From: Mesorhizobium sp. B2-7-2 | Lineage (GTDB): Bacteria; Pseudomonadota; Alphaproteobacteria; Rhizobiales; Rhizobiaceae | DNA length: 64,000 nt | Assembly (NCBI RefSeq): GCF_006440775.1 | Contig: NZ_VFTZ01000001.1 | Coordinates: 248,001 to 312,000, forward strand | Direction of reading: 5' to 3' | Part shown: in pieces, positions 9,370-18,900 of the stretch | Layout: each line of letters begins with the position of its first letter | Position numbering within the stretch: the first letter of the stretch is position 1 | The notes under the pieces: generated by a model | Seen by the model: only the letters and a program-made list of their open reading frames with translations | What the model was told of the DNA's origin: nothing | Database searches by the model: none | Made by a program: the position numbers and the translations under genes

Positions 9370-10038
9370 TCAGAGCCCGACCACACCCGGCAGCCCGGAA
9401 ATATCGGATATCTCCACATAGCCGTAGTAGGGATTGGCCGGCTCGTGGCCGCGGTTGACCCAAACCTTGTTCTTGATGCCGAGGTCATGGGCCGACATCA
9501 GGTCGTAGCGGAAGGAAGACGAACAGTGAAGGATGTCTTGCGGACCGCAGCCAAGCCTGTCGAGCATATATTCGAAGGCCTTGAAGCGAGGCTTGTAAGC
9601 CTGTGCCTGCTCGGCCGTGTAGACGGCATGGAACGGTGCGCCGAGCTTTTCGACGTTCGACATGATCTGCGCGTTCATGGCGTTGGAGAGGATGACCAGC
9701 GGAATTTCCTTGGCGACCTTGGCAAGTCCGGCCGGAACGTCGGCGTGCGGCCCCCAGGTCGGCACGCGCTCATAGACCATTTTGGCGTCATCGGGGCTGA
9801 AGCCGACGCCATTGCGTTTGCAGGCGCGCTCCAGCGCGTTGTGGATGACCTCGGCATAGGGCTTCCAGTCGCCCAGAATCTCATCGAGCCGGTAAGCCGC
9901 GAAGTTCTTGATGAACTCCTGCATGCGCGGCTCGTCAAGCCGGCTGCCATAGAGGTCGCGCGCCGCCTCCGCCATCTGGAAATTGGTCAACGTGCCGTAG
10001 CAGTCGAAGGTGATGTATTTGGGCCTGAAGGAAGCCAT
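9370..10038 (-). CDS. Haloacid dehalogenase type II-like hydrolase (HAD superfamily)
   Basis: A 222-residue HAD hydrolase. The nucleophile motif FDCYGTLTN has Asp12; motif II ILSNAMNA, the Lys in QAYKPRFKAFEYM and the DILHCSSSFRYDL motif follow. This is the layout of L-2-haloacid dehalogenases. ATG 10038 has GGAG ten bases upstream; an open frame extending beyond it to 11205 is an artefact, since it runs antisense through the divergent GNAT gene. Many such proteins in amine-catabolic loci have no known halogenated substrate, so phosphatase or other HAD activity is possible. A paralogue lies at 12820-13542. Confidence 0.85.
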   Translation of the reverse strand: MASFRPKYITFDCYGTLTNFQMAEAARDLYGSRLDEPRMQEFIKNFAAYRLDEILGDWKPYAEVIHNALERACKRNGVGFSPDDAKMVYERVPTWGPHADVPAGLAKVAKEIPLVILSNAMNAQIMSNVEKLGAPFHAVYTAEQAQAYKPRFKAFEYMLDRLGCGPQDILHCSSSFRYDLMSAHDLGIKNKVWVNRGHEPANPYYGYVEISDISGLPGVVGL

Positions 10039-10359
10039 GTTCGTCGATCTCCAGTGGAAGCACATCCGCGTTCGGATGTTTTTCATCATAGGCTGGCCGG
10101 GAGCGAGCCACCTGACCGAAATGCACGTTCCGAAAGCAGAAAGTTCCGTATCCGCTGGCCTGTTTGGCACGCTGTAGCACCCTGCAGCCGATCCCGAGGG
10201 GTTGGTCGGCGGCCTGCGGCGCATCCGCTGCGGCCCGCGCCAGCACAAGATGCGGCGCACCCCCTGCGCAAAGGCGAATGATACTGCCGAAGTCGAAACC
10301 TTCAGACGATCTGCAGCCCGCCGATGGCCGAGACTTGGGGCCAGATGGAAAGGTGCCTC
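10039..10359. other. Divergent intergenic region between HAD and GNAT genes
   Basis: About 320 bases separating two divergently transcribed units (the HAD-FAD oxidase pair to the left and the GNAT-aminotransferase unit to the right). It presumably holds both promoters. I could not pick out convincing -35/-10 pairs, operators or coding sequence. Confidence 0.4.
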
Positions 10360-11193
10360 ATGCAGCAAGGCGAACTCCAGGACTTTGGGCCGGATCATAT
10401 CGAGGGCGCAGTCGCGCTTTCTCGCCAGGAGAACTGGCCGCATCGCCCGCAGGACTGGCAGATGGCGCTGCAACTCTCCAGCGGCGCGGTCGCGCTCGAC
10501 GACCAGGGCCGGGTCACCGGCACAATCCTGGTAACGCCCTACGGCGCCGATTGCGCCATGATCAACATGGTGATCGTCGACAGGAAGGCGCGGGGCAAAG
10601 GACTCGGGCGCCGGCTCATGGAACAGGCCTTTGCCCTTGCCGGCGACCGGCCACTGCGACTTGTCGCGACAACCGACGGCATGCCCCTTTATGAGAAGCT
10701 GGGCTTTATGCCCTCGGGCACGATTCTTCAGCACCATGGCCAGGTGGCAGCGCTTGAGGCTCCCGAGGGTGTGGAAGCCGCAAGCACCCACGATCTGCTG
10801 GAAATCAAGGCCCTGGACCGTGACGCCTACGGCGCCGACCGTAAAGCTTTGATCGATGCGCTGGCCGAGTGGGGTGAATTCGCAGTCATCCGCCGCAAAG
10901 GCATCATCGCGGCCTATGCCGCAATCCGCCCATTCGGACGCGGCGAGGTGATCGGCCCCGTCATTGCGGACAACGCCGCGGACGCCAAAGTGCTGATTAG
11001 CTTCTTCGCCGCGTCGCGCCCCGGCGCGTTCCTGCGCGTGGATACCGACAGCCGCACCGGCCTCGCGGGATGGCTGGCCGAAATCGGCCTCGCTCATGTC
11101 GGCGGAGGCGTTGCCATGGACCGCCCCGCCAGGAATGGGCCGGAACAGGCCAGGCCAAGAGTTTACGCCCTCGCCAACCAGGCGCTCGGATAG
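10360..11193 (+). CDS. GNAT-family N-acetyltransferase (two-domain), paralogue of 357-1289
   Basis: A 277-residue GNAT protein. The first domain has WPHRPQDWQM, then MVIVDRKARGKGLGRRLM near residues 70-90, a good acetyl-CoA loop of the R/QxxGxG type, and YEKLGFMPSG at the domain end. The second half repeats blocks found in the 357-1289 product: RPFGRGEVIGPV, GAFLRVDTD and YALANQALG at the C-terminus. ATG 10360 has AAGG six bases upstream; in-frame ATGs at 10324 and 10348 are alternatives. Only 14 bases separate it from the aminotransferase gene. The intact CoA loop makes this the more likely active copy of the pair. Confidence 0.85.
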   Translation: MQQGELQDFGPDHIEGAVALSRQENWPHRPQDWQMALQLSSGAVALDDQGRVTGTILVTPYGADCAMINMVIVDRKARGKGLGRRLMEQAFALAGDRPLRLVATTDGMPLYEKLGFMPSGTILQHHGQVAALEAPEGVEAASTHDLLEIKALDRDAYGADRKALIDALAEWGEFAVIRRKGIIAAYAAIRPFGRGEVIGPVIADNAADAKVLISFFAASRPGAFLRVDTDSRTGLAGWLAEIGLAHVGGGVAMDRPARNGPEQARPRVYALANQALG

Positions 11194-11207
11194 TCCGGAG
11201 GACAAAA

Positions 11208-12581
11208 ATGCTCGCCAATTCCCTGCTAGAACTCGACCGCGCCCATCTCATCCATCCGGTCACCTCCTATCGCGCCCATGAGGCGCTCGGCGTGCGCGTG
11301 CTGAAATCGGCGAAGGGCGCTACAGTGACCGACGCGTCCGGCCGGCAGCTTCTCGACGGATTCGCCGGCCTGTGGTGCGTGAATGCCGGCTATGGTCACG
11401 ACAGCATCGTCGAGGCGGCGGCCCGGCAGATGCGCGAGCTGCCCTACGCCACTGCCTATTTCGATCTCGGCTCGGAGCCCGCCATCCGGCTCGCCTCGGA
11501 ATTGGCCGAACGCGCGCCCGGCGACCTCAACCACGTCTATTTCACGCTTGGCGGCTCGGATGCGGTCGACAGCACGATCCGTTTCGTCCGCTATTACTGG
11601 AATGCCAAGGGCGAGCCGCAGCGCGACCAGTTCATTTCCATCGAGCAAGGTTATCACGGATCGTCGGTGGTCGGCGCTGGCCTGACCGCCCTGCCCGCCT
11701 TTCATGCCGGCTTCGGCATTCCCTTCGAATGGCAGCACAAGATCCCCTCGCCCTATCCTTATCGCAATCCGGTTGGGAATGACCCGAACGCCATCACCGC
11801 CGCATCGCTTGCGGCGCTGAAGGCCAAGATCGAGGATCTCGGCCCGCAGCGCGTCGCCGCCTTTTATGCCGAGCCGATCCAGGGCTCGGGCGGCGTCATC
11901 GTGCCGCCGAAAGGCTGGATCAAGGCGATCCGCGAGCTCTGCCGGGAATACGGCATCCTGTTCATAGCCGACGAGGTGATTACCGGCTTCGGGCGCACAG
12001 GCCCCCTGTTTGCCTGCATCCAGGAGGATATCGTTCCCGACTTCATGACGACGGCGAAAGGCTTGACCTCGGGCTATGTGCCGATGGGCGCCGTGTTCAT
12101 GGCCGATCATGTCTACAACACCATCGCCGATGGCGCGGGTGCGTCTGCGGTCGGCCATGGCTACACCTATTCCGCCCATCCGGTCAGCGCAGCCGTCGCA
12201 CTTGAAGTGCTGAAGCTCTATGAAAACGGAATTCTTGAGAACGGCGTCAAGGCCGGCGCCCGCCTGATGGCGGGCCTGTCAGGGTTGAGCGACCATCCGC
12301 TGGTCGGCGACGTCCGCGGTCGCGGCATGCTTGCTGCGATCGAGCTGGTGATCGACAAAAAGAAGAAAACGCCGCTTCCAGCCTCGGCCATGCCGGCGCG
12401 ACGCGTGTTCGACAGGGCCTGGGACAATGGCATCATCATCCGCGCCTTCGCGCACGGTGTTCTCGGCTATGCCCCTCCGCTCTGCTGCACCGACGACGAG
12501 ATCGACGCGATCGTCGAGCGCACGCGCCAGACGCTCGACCAGACGCTCGAGGACCCGGACGTGCGCCAGGCGCTGGCATGA
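11208..12581 (+). CDS. Class III (omega-amino acid:pyruvate type) PLP-dependent aminotransferase
   Basis: A 457-residue fold-type I aminotransferase of the omega/putrescine/beta-alanine group. PLP-binding features are visible: IEQGYHGSS near residue 145, FIADEVITGFGRTG with Asp255, and the Schiff-base Lys284 in MTTAKGLTSGYVPMGA. ATG 11208 follows a strong GGAGG. It would move the amino group of a diamine, omega-amino acid or amine to pyruvate, giving alanine and an aldehyde. It sits directly after the GNAT gene and upstream of the HAD gene. The aldehyde product could be handled by the ALDHs at 4074 and 6609 (inference). Confidence 0.9.
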   Translation: MLANSLLELDRAHLIHPVTSYRAHEALGVRVLKSAKGATVTDASGRQLLDGFAGLWCVNAGYGHDSIVEAAARQMRELPYATAYFDLGSEPAIRLASELAERAPGDLNHVYFTLGGSDAVDSTIRFVRYYWNAKGEPQRDQFISIEQGYHGSSVVGAGLTALPAFHAGFGIPFEWQHKIPSPYPYRNPVGNDPNAITAASLAALKAKIEDLGPQRVAAFYAEPIQGSGGVIVPPKGWIKAIRELCREYGILFIADEVITGFGRTGPLFACIQEDIVPDFMTTAKGLTSGYVPMGAVFMADHVYNTIADGAGASAVGHGYTYSAHPVSAAVALEVLKLYENGILENGVKAGARLMAGLSGLSDHPLVGDVRGRGMLAAIELVIDKKKKTPLPASAMPARRVFDRAWDNGIIIRAFAHGVLGYAPPLCCTDDEIDAIVERTRQTLDQTLEDPDVRQALA

Positions 12582-12819
12582 TGAGAGTGATTATGTCGTG
12601 TCTCGAAATATCGCTGGGGCAGACGATTTCGCAATTTTGTGCCGCTACCTCGCGCCTTTTCGGCGAATCCAGCGCGGGGGAAGTGCCAGACTGCTTTTTA
12701 AGAAGGGGCCAGAAAGCCCCGAATTTCCGGGCATTCGAACAAGGCCGACGCCGCGGACAGCACGGAATATTGTTCTGTTCAGCATGAGTAATTCGGCCGC
12801 GCGCAGAGGAGAGCCAGTC

Positions 12820-13542
12820 TTGGCCAGGGGCTTTAACGAATTCAAATACGTGACCTTCGATGTGGTCGGTACGCTGATCGACTTCGAAGGCGGCATCACG
12901 ACCTGCTTGGCCGAGATCGCCGCGGAGGCCGGTGCTTCCGTCGACGGCGAAGAAGCGCTCGCCCTCTACCGGCAGGCCCGCTACATGCCCGATGCGAAGC
13001 TTTTCCCCGACGATCTCGCGCGTGTCTACATGGTCATCGCACCGCGGCTCGGCCTGCCGGCCGAGGAGAAATACGGCGCCCGCCTCCGGGATTCGGCGAG
13101 CGGCTGGCAAGGCTTCTCCGACAGCAGGGCGGCACTAGCCGGCCTTGCGAAGTCCCACAAGCTGATTGCCATGACCAATGCCCGGCGCTGGGCTCTCGAC
13201 CATTTCGAGAAGCAGCTTGGATCGCCCTTCTTCGCTACCTTCACCGCCGACGATACCGGCACCGAGAAGCCGGACCCTGCCTTCTTTCAAAAGGTCTTCG
13301 ACTTCGTGGCCTCCCGCGGCGACAGCAAGGACGACATCCTGCACGTTGCGCAAAGCCAGTATCACGACATCGGCATATCCCGGACGCTCGGCATGACCAA
13401 CTGCTGGATCGAGCGCCGCCACGCCCAGAAGGGCTATGGCGGCACGACAGAGCCCAAGCACTTCACCGTGCCCGACTACCACTTCACCTCAATGGCCGAC
13501 TTTGCGGCGGCCGTGCGGGAAAGCCTGAAGGAACGAACCTGA
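12820..13542 (+). CDS. Haloacid dehalogenase type II-like hydrolase (HAD superfamily), second copy
   Basis: A HAD hydrolase with the nucleophile in YVTFDVVGTLIDF, motif II AMTNARRWALDHF, the Lys motif EKPDPAFFQKVF and ILHVAQSQYHDIG, the same order as the protein at 9370-10038. I place the start at TTG 12820 because AGGAGAG lies six bases upstream, which also gives an N-terminus matching the paralogue; an in-frame ATG at 12784 lacks a ribosome-binding site. The 200 bases before it contain no recognisable gene. The binding-protein gene follows after 64 bases. The substrate is unknown. Confidence 0.8.
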   Translation: MARGFNEFKYVTFDVVGTLIDFEGGITTCLAEIAAEAGASVDGEEALALYRQARYMPDAKLFPDDLARVYMVIAPRLGLPAEEKYGARLRDSASGWQGFSDSRAALAGLAKSHKLIAMTNARRWALDHFEKQLGSPFFATFTADDTGTEKPDPAFFQKVFDFVASRGDSKDDILHVAQSQYHDIGISRTLGMTNCWIERRHAQKGYGGTTEPKHFTVPDYHFTSMADFAAAVRESLKERT

Positions 13543-13606
13543 GCTCAAGACCCGGAAAGCCGCATCAAGACGCGCATCCCGGCCAAACAACAGAAAGGGG
13601 AATGAC

Positions 13607-15217
13607 ATGAGCGACAAGATCACCAACTGGACCGGAGCAGACGATGCGATGGTCGAAAACGCCATCAGGCGAGGCGCGAGCCGCCGCGAACTCCTCAAAA
13701 TGCTGCTGGCAGGCGGCGCCGCCTTTGCCGCGGGAAGCGCTGTGCTCGGCCGAGCCACCAATGCCGTCGCCGCCACGCCAGTCTCAGGCGGCCACCTCAA
13801 GGCTGCCGGCTGGTCGTCCTCGACGGCCGATACGCTCGATCCGGCCAAGGCGTCGCTCTCCACCGACTATGTCCGCTGCTGCTCGCTCTATAACCGCCTG
13901 ACCTTCCTCGACAGGGATGGCAAGACGCAGATGGAGCTGGCCGAAAGCATCGACAGCAAGGACGCCAAGACCTGGACGGTGAAGCTGCGCAAGGGCGTCA
14001 CCTTCCATGACGGCAAGGACCTCACCGCCGACGACATCGTCTTCTCGCTAAAGCGTCACCTCGACAAGGCAGTCGGCTCCAAGGTCGCCAAGATCGCCGC
14101 GCAGATGACGGGCTTCAAGTCTGTCGACAAGTCGACCGTCGAAATCACGCTCGCCGACCCGAACGCCGACCTGCCGACCATCCTGGCGCTCCATCACTTC
14201 ATGATCGTAAGGGACGGCACCACCGACTTTTCCAAAGGCAACGGCACGGGCGCTTTCGTGCTGGAGACCTTCGAGCCGGGCGTGCGCTCGGTGGTCACCA
14301 AGAACAAGAACTACTGGAAGTCGGGCAAGCCTTATCTCGATTCCTTCGAATTCATCGCCATCAGCGACGACAGCGCGCGCGTCAACGCGCTTCTGTCAGG
14401 GGACATCAATTTCGCCGCTGCGATCAATCCACGTGCGATGAAGCTCATCTCCGGCCAGCAGGGCTTCGAATTGTCGAAGACGACCTCGGGCAACTACACC
14501 GACCTCAACATTCGGCTCGATATGGAACCCGGCAGCAAGGCCGACTTCGTGACCGGCATGAAATATCTCGTCAACCGCGAGCAGATCGTCAAATCGGCAT
14601 TGCGCGGCCTTGGAGAGGTCGGCAACGACCAGCCGGTCTCGCCGGCCAACATCTTCCACAACGCCGACCTCAAGCCGAAGACTTTCGATCCGGACAAGGC
14701 GAAGTTCCACTTCCAGAAGGCAGGCGTGCTCGGCCAGTCCATCCCGGTGATTGCCTCCGACGCTGCCACCTCCTCGATCGACATGGCCGTGATCATCCAG
14801 GCGGCCGGGGCGGATATCGGCATGAAGCTCGATGTCCAGCGCGTCCCCTCCGACGGGTACTGGGACAATTACTGGCTCAAGGCGCCGGTCCATTTCGGCA
14901 ATATCAATCCGCGCCCGACCCCGGACATCCTGTTCTCGCTGCTATACGCATCCAACGCGCCGTGGAACGAAAGCCAGTACAAGTCGGAGAAGTTCGACAA
15001 GATGCTTGTCGAGGCGCGCGGCTCCCTCGACCAGGCCAAGCGCAAGGAGATCTACGACCAGATGCAGACCATGGTGTCCGAGGAGGCGGGCACCATCATC
15101 CCGGCCTATATCTCGAATGTCGATGCCCTCTCCAGCAAGGTGAAGGGTTTGGAAGCAAACCCGCTTGGTGGCATGATGGGCTACGCAATGGCCGAGTATC
15201 TCTGGCTCGAAGCCTGA
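13607..15217 (+). CDS. Peptide/opine-type ABC transporter substrate-binding protein (SBP_bac_5), Tat signal
   Basis: A 536-residue periplasmic binding protein of the DppA/OppA family. It carries a twin-arginine signal, SRRELLK at residues 25-31, followed by a hydrophobic alanine-rich stretch and a cleavage region near NAVAATP. The mature part has the family blocks, e.g. LDPAKASLSTDY and VTFHDGKDLTADD. AAGGGGA lies eight bases before the ATG. It heads an ABC operon with two permeases and a fused ATPase. Tat export suggests folding before secretion, which occurs in some family members. Ligands could be short peptides, opines or amine conjugates; the neighbouring catabolic genes favour a nitrogenous solute. 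Confidence 0.9.
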   Translation: MSDKITNWTGADDAMVENAIRRGASRRELLKMLLAGGAAFAAGSAVLGRATNAVAATPVSGGHLKAAGWSSSTADTLDPAKASLSTDYVRCCSLYNRLTFLDRDGKTQMELAESIDSKDAKTWTVKLRKGVTFHDGKDLTADDIVFSLKRHLDKAVGSKVAKIAAQMTGFKSVDKSTVEITLADPNADLPTILALHHFMIVRDGTTDFSKGNGTGAFVLETFEPGVRSVVTKNKNYWKSGKPYLDSFEFIAISDDSARVNALLSGDINFAAAINPRAMKLISGQQGFELSKTTSGNYTDLNIRLDMEPGSKADFVTGMKYLVNREQIVKSALRGLGEVGNDQPVSPANIFHNADLKPKTFDPDKAKFHFQKAGVLGQSIPVIASDAATSSIDMAVIIQAAGADIGMKLDVQRVPSDGYWDNYWLKAPVHFGNINPRPTPDILFSLLYASNAPWNESQYKSEKFDKMLVEARGSLDQAKRKEIYDQMQTMVSEEAGTIIPAYISNVDALSSKVKGLEANPLGGMMGYAMAEYLWLEA

Positions 15218-15225
15218 GAGGCGCC

Positions 15226-15257
15226 TGCCGGGGGCCCGGTCAGCCGGCCCCTCGGCA
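15226..15257 (+). promoter_or_regulatory. Intercistronic hairpin after the binding-protein gene
   Basis: The 14 bases at 15226-15239 can pair with 15244-15257 around a TCAG loop, with one mismatch and one G-U pair. It starts eight bases after the binding-protein stop and ends 45 bases before the permease gene. There is no U-run. Such hairpins commonly stabilise the 5' part of a transport mRNA or attenuate read-through so that binding protein exceeds permease. A comparable hairpin is at 57524-57553. Confidence 0.5.
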
Positions 15258-15302
15258 CCGCGTCGAGCAATATTTCGGCCGAACGCAACCGCAGGAGCCT
15301 CC

Positions 15303-16253
15303 ATGACGTCTGGGGTTTTGAACCTCGTGGTGAAGCGGCTGGGGATCGCGCTCGTCACGCTTCTGATCGTGCTCTTCGCCGTGTTTTTCGCCACCAGCAT
15401 GCTGCCTGGCGACACCGCGTCGATCCTGCTCGGCCAGGCGGCGACGCCCGAAGCGGTCGCCGGCCTGCGCGAGGCCATGCACCTCAACGATCCGGCGATC
15501 CTGCGCTTCCTGCGCTGGCTTCTCGGCCTGCTCCATGGCGACCTCGGCACGTCCTATGCCAACAACATGCCGGTGGCAGCGCTGATCGGCGGCCGTCTGG
15601 TCAACACCATGAAGCTAGCCGCCATCACAACGCTGTTGTCGGTGCCGCTGGCGCTGACGCTCGGCATTACCGCCGCGATGCTGCGCGGCTCGCTCTATGA
15701 CCGCGCTGTCACCGTGCTTTCGATCGGGGTGATCTCGGTGCCGGAGTTCATGGTCGCGACGCTGGCGGTCCTGCTCTTCGCGGTCTATCTAAAATGGCTG
15801 CCGGCGTTGTCCTCGGTCAACGAGGCGCATTCGCTGACCGACCTGGTGCGCATCTATGCGATGCCGGTGATCACGCTCACCTTCGTCATCTCCGCCCAGA
15901 TGGTACGCATGACGCGGGCCGCGGTGATTGAAACGCTCTCCACGCCCTACGCCGAGATGGCGCTGCTCAAGGGCGCCTCGCGCGGCCGCATGGTGCTGAA
16001 GCACGCGCTTCCCAATGCGCTCGGCCCGATCGTCAACGCGGTTGCGCTGTCGCTGTCCTATCTGGTCGGCGGCGTCATCATCGTTGAGACAATCTTCAAC
16101 TATCCTGGCATCGCCAAGCTGATGGTCGATGCCGTCGCGACACGCGACCTGCCGCTGATCCAGAGCTGCGCGATGATCTTCTGCCTCGGCTATCTGCTGC
16201 TCATCACGGCCGCGGACATCGTGGCCATCATGTCCAACCCGAGGCTGAGATGA
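15303..16253 (+). CDS. ABC transporter permease (DppB/OppB-like)
   Basis: A 316-residue inner-membrane permease with about six transmembrane segments: one near the N-terminus (VTLLIVLFAVFFATSML) and others in the 95-125, 135-165, 185-205, 250-275 and 285-305 regions. The EAA coupling loop lies around the GASRGRMVLKHALPNA segment. AGGAG is seven bases before the ATG. The gene end overlaps the next permease by four bases (ATGA), implying coupled translation. Family membership is clear; substrate choice is set by the binding protein. Confidence 0.9.
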   Translation: MTSGVLNLVVKRLGIALVTLLIVLFAVFFATSMLPGDTASILLGQAATPEAVAGLREAMHLNDPAILRFLRWLLGLLHGDLGTSYANNMPVAALIGGRLVNTMKLAAITTLLSVPLALTLGITAAMLRGSLYDRAVTVLSIGVISVPEFMVATLAVLLFAVYLKWLPALSSVNEAHSLTDLVRIYAMPVITLTFVISAQMVRMTRAAVIETLSTPYAEMALLKGASRGRMVLKHALPNALGPIVNAVALSLSYLVGGVIIVETIFNYPGIAKLMVDAVATRDLPLIQSCAMIFCLGYLLLITAADIVAIMSNPRLR

Positions 16254-17097
16254 CGATGGCACGCGCTGCAGCCTCCCGACGATCCCTGCTCGGCCACAGC
16301 TACAATGTTGTCGGCGTCGTGGCTTCGCTGGTTATCCTGGCGTGGACGCTGATCGCCATCTTCGCGCCCTACATCATCCCGCATTCGATCGGCGACATCG
16401 TCGATGACGACTATTTCGGCCCGATGCGCCAAGCCCTGTGGCTGGGCTCGGACTATCTCGGCCGCGACATGCTCTCGCGGGTGCTGATGGGCGCGCGCTA
16501 CACCGTCGGCATATCGCTTGCCGCCGTCTTCATCGCCTGCTTTTCAGGTGTCGTGCTCGGCATGGTCGCGGCCGTCACCGGCGGGTGGTTCGACACCTGC
16601 CTCAGCCGCTTCCTCGACGCCATGAACTCCATCCCCAGCAAGCTGTTCGGGCTCGTCGTCGTTGCCGCGGTCGGCTCGTCGATCCCGGTGCTGATCCTGA
16701 CGCTCGCGGTGATCTATATCCCTGGCGCCTACCGTTTTGCCCGCGCGCTTGCCGTCAACATCAACACCATGGACTTCATGACCGTCGCCCGCGTGCGCGG
16801 CGAAAGCACCGCCTACCTCATCGGCTCGGAGGTCCTTCCCAACATTATCCGCCCGGTGCTCGCCGATTTCGGCCTGCGCTTCGTCTTCATCGTGCTCCTG
16901 CTTTCCGGCCTGTCCTTTCTCGGGCTCGGGCTGCAACCGCCTCTGGCCGACTGGGGCGCGCTGGTGCGTGAGAATATCGGCGGACTGCCGTTCGCGGCGC
17001 CGGCAGTCATCGTACCTTCGCTGGCGATTGCCAGCCTCACCATCAGCGTCAACCTGCTGATCGACAACCTGCCGCAGAAGATCAGGGACAGGGACGC

Positions 17098-17101
<4 letters not shown>
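16250..17101 (+). CDS. ABC transporter permease (DppC/OppC-like)
   Basis: A 283-residue permease, partner of the preceding DppB-like protein. It has the N-terminal membrane segment typical of DppC (VVGVVASLVILAWTLIAIF), then LGSDYLGRDMLSRVLMGARY, the conserved DppC block, and the coupling loop around VARVRGESTAYLIGSEVLPN. It overlaps its neighbours by four bases on each side, so the two permeases and the ATPase are translationally coupled. Confidence 0.9.
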
Positions 17102-18753
<1,652 letters not shown>

Positions 18754-18768
18754 GCAAAGGATCGCGCC

Positions 18769-18900
18769 TCACATCGCAAACAGGGCGGGGAAGGCATGTG
18801 CTTCTTGACGACGCAAGCGCTTCAGCACCACGAAGTTGAAACGTTTGCCGGTGCCGGCATCCATCTCGGTCACGCGCTTCATGAGCGCCTCTCGCGACGC
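18769..18900 (-). pseudogene. C-terminal remnant of an Lrp/AsnC-family regulator
   Basis: On the minus strand this segment reads EALMKRVTEMD, then FNFVVLK, ending HAFPALFAM and a stop at 18769-18771. It aligns with the C-terminus of the intact Lrp protein at 22032-22508 (TIMERLTDMD, FSFVVLK, MPLPSLFPM). The DNA of the two segments is also visibly similar. No DNA-binding domain or start precedes it; the sequence runs into the demethylase gene at 18900. It is a truncated relic of an Lrp gene. Confidence 0.7.

Noticed and set aside
9370..11205. HAD protein read as a 611-residue fusion
   Set aside because: The added N-terminal part is antisense to the GNAT gene. ATG 10038 with GGAG gives a normal 222-residue HAD protein.
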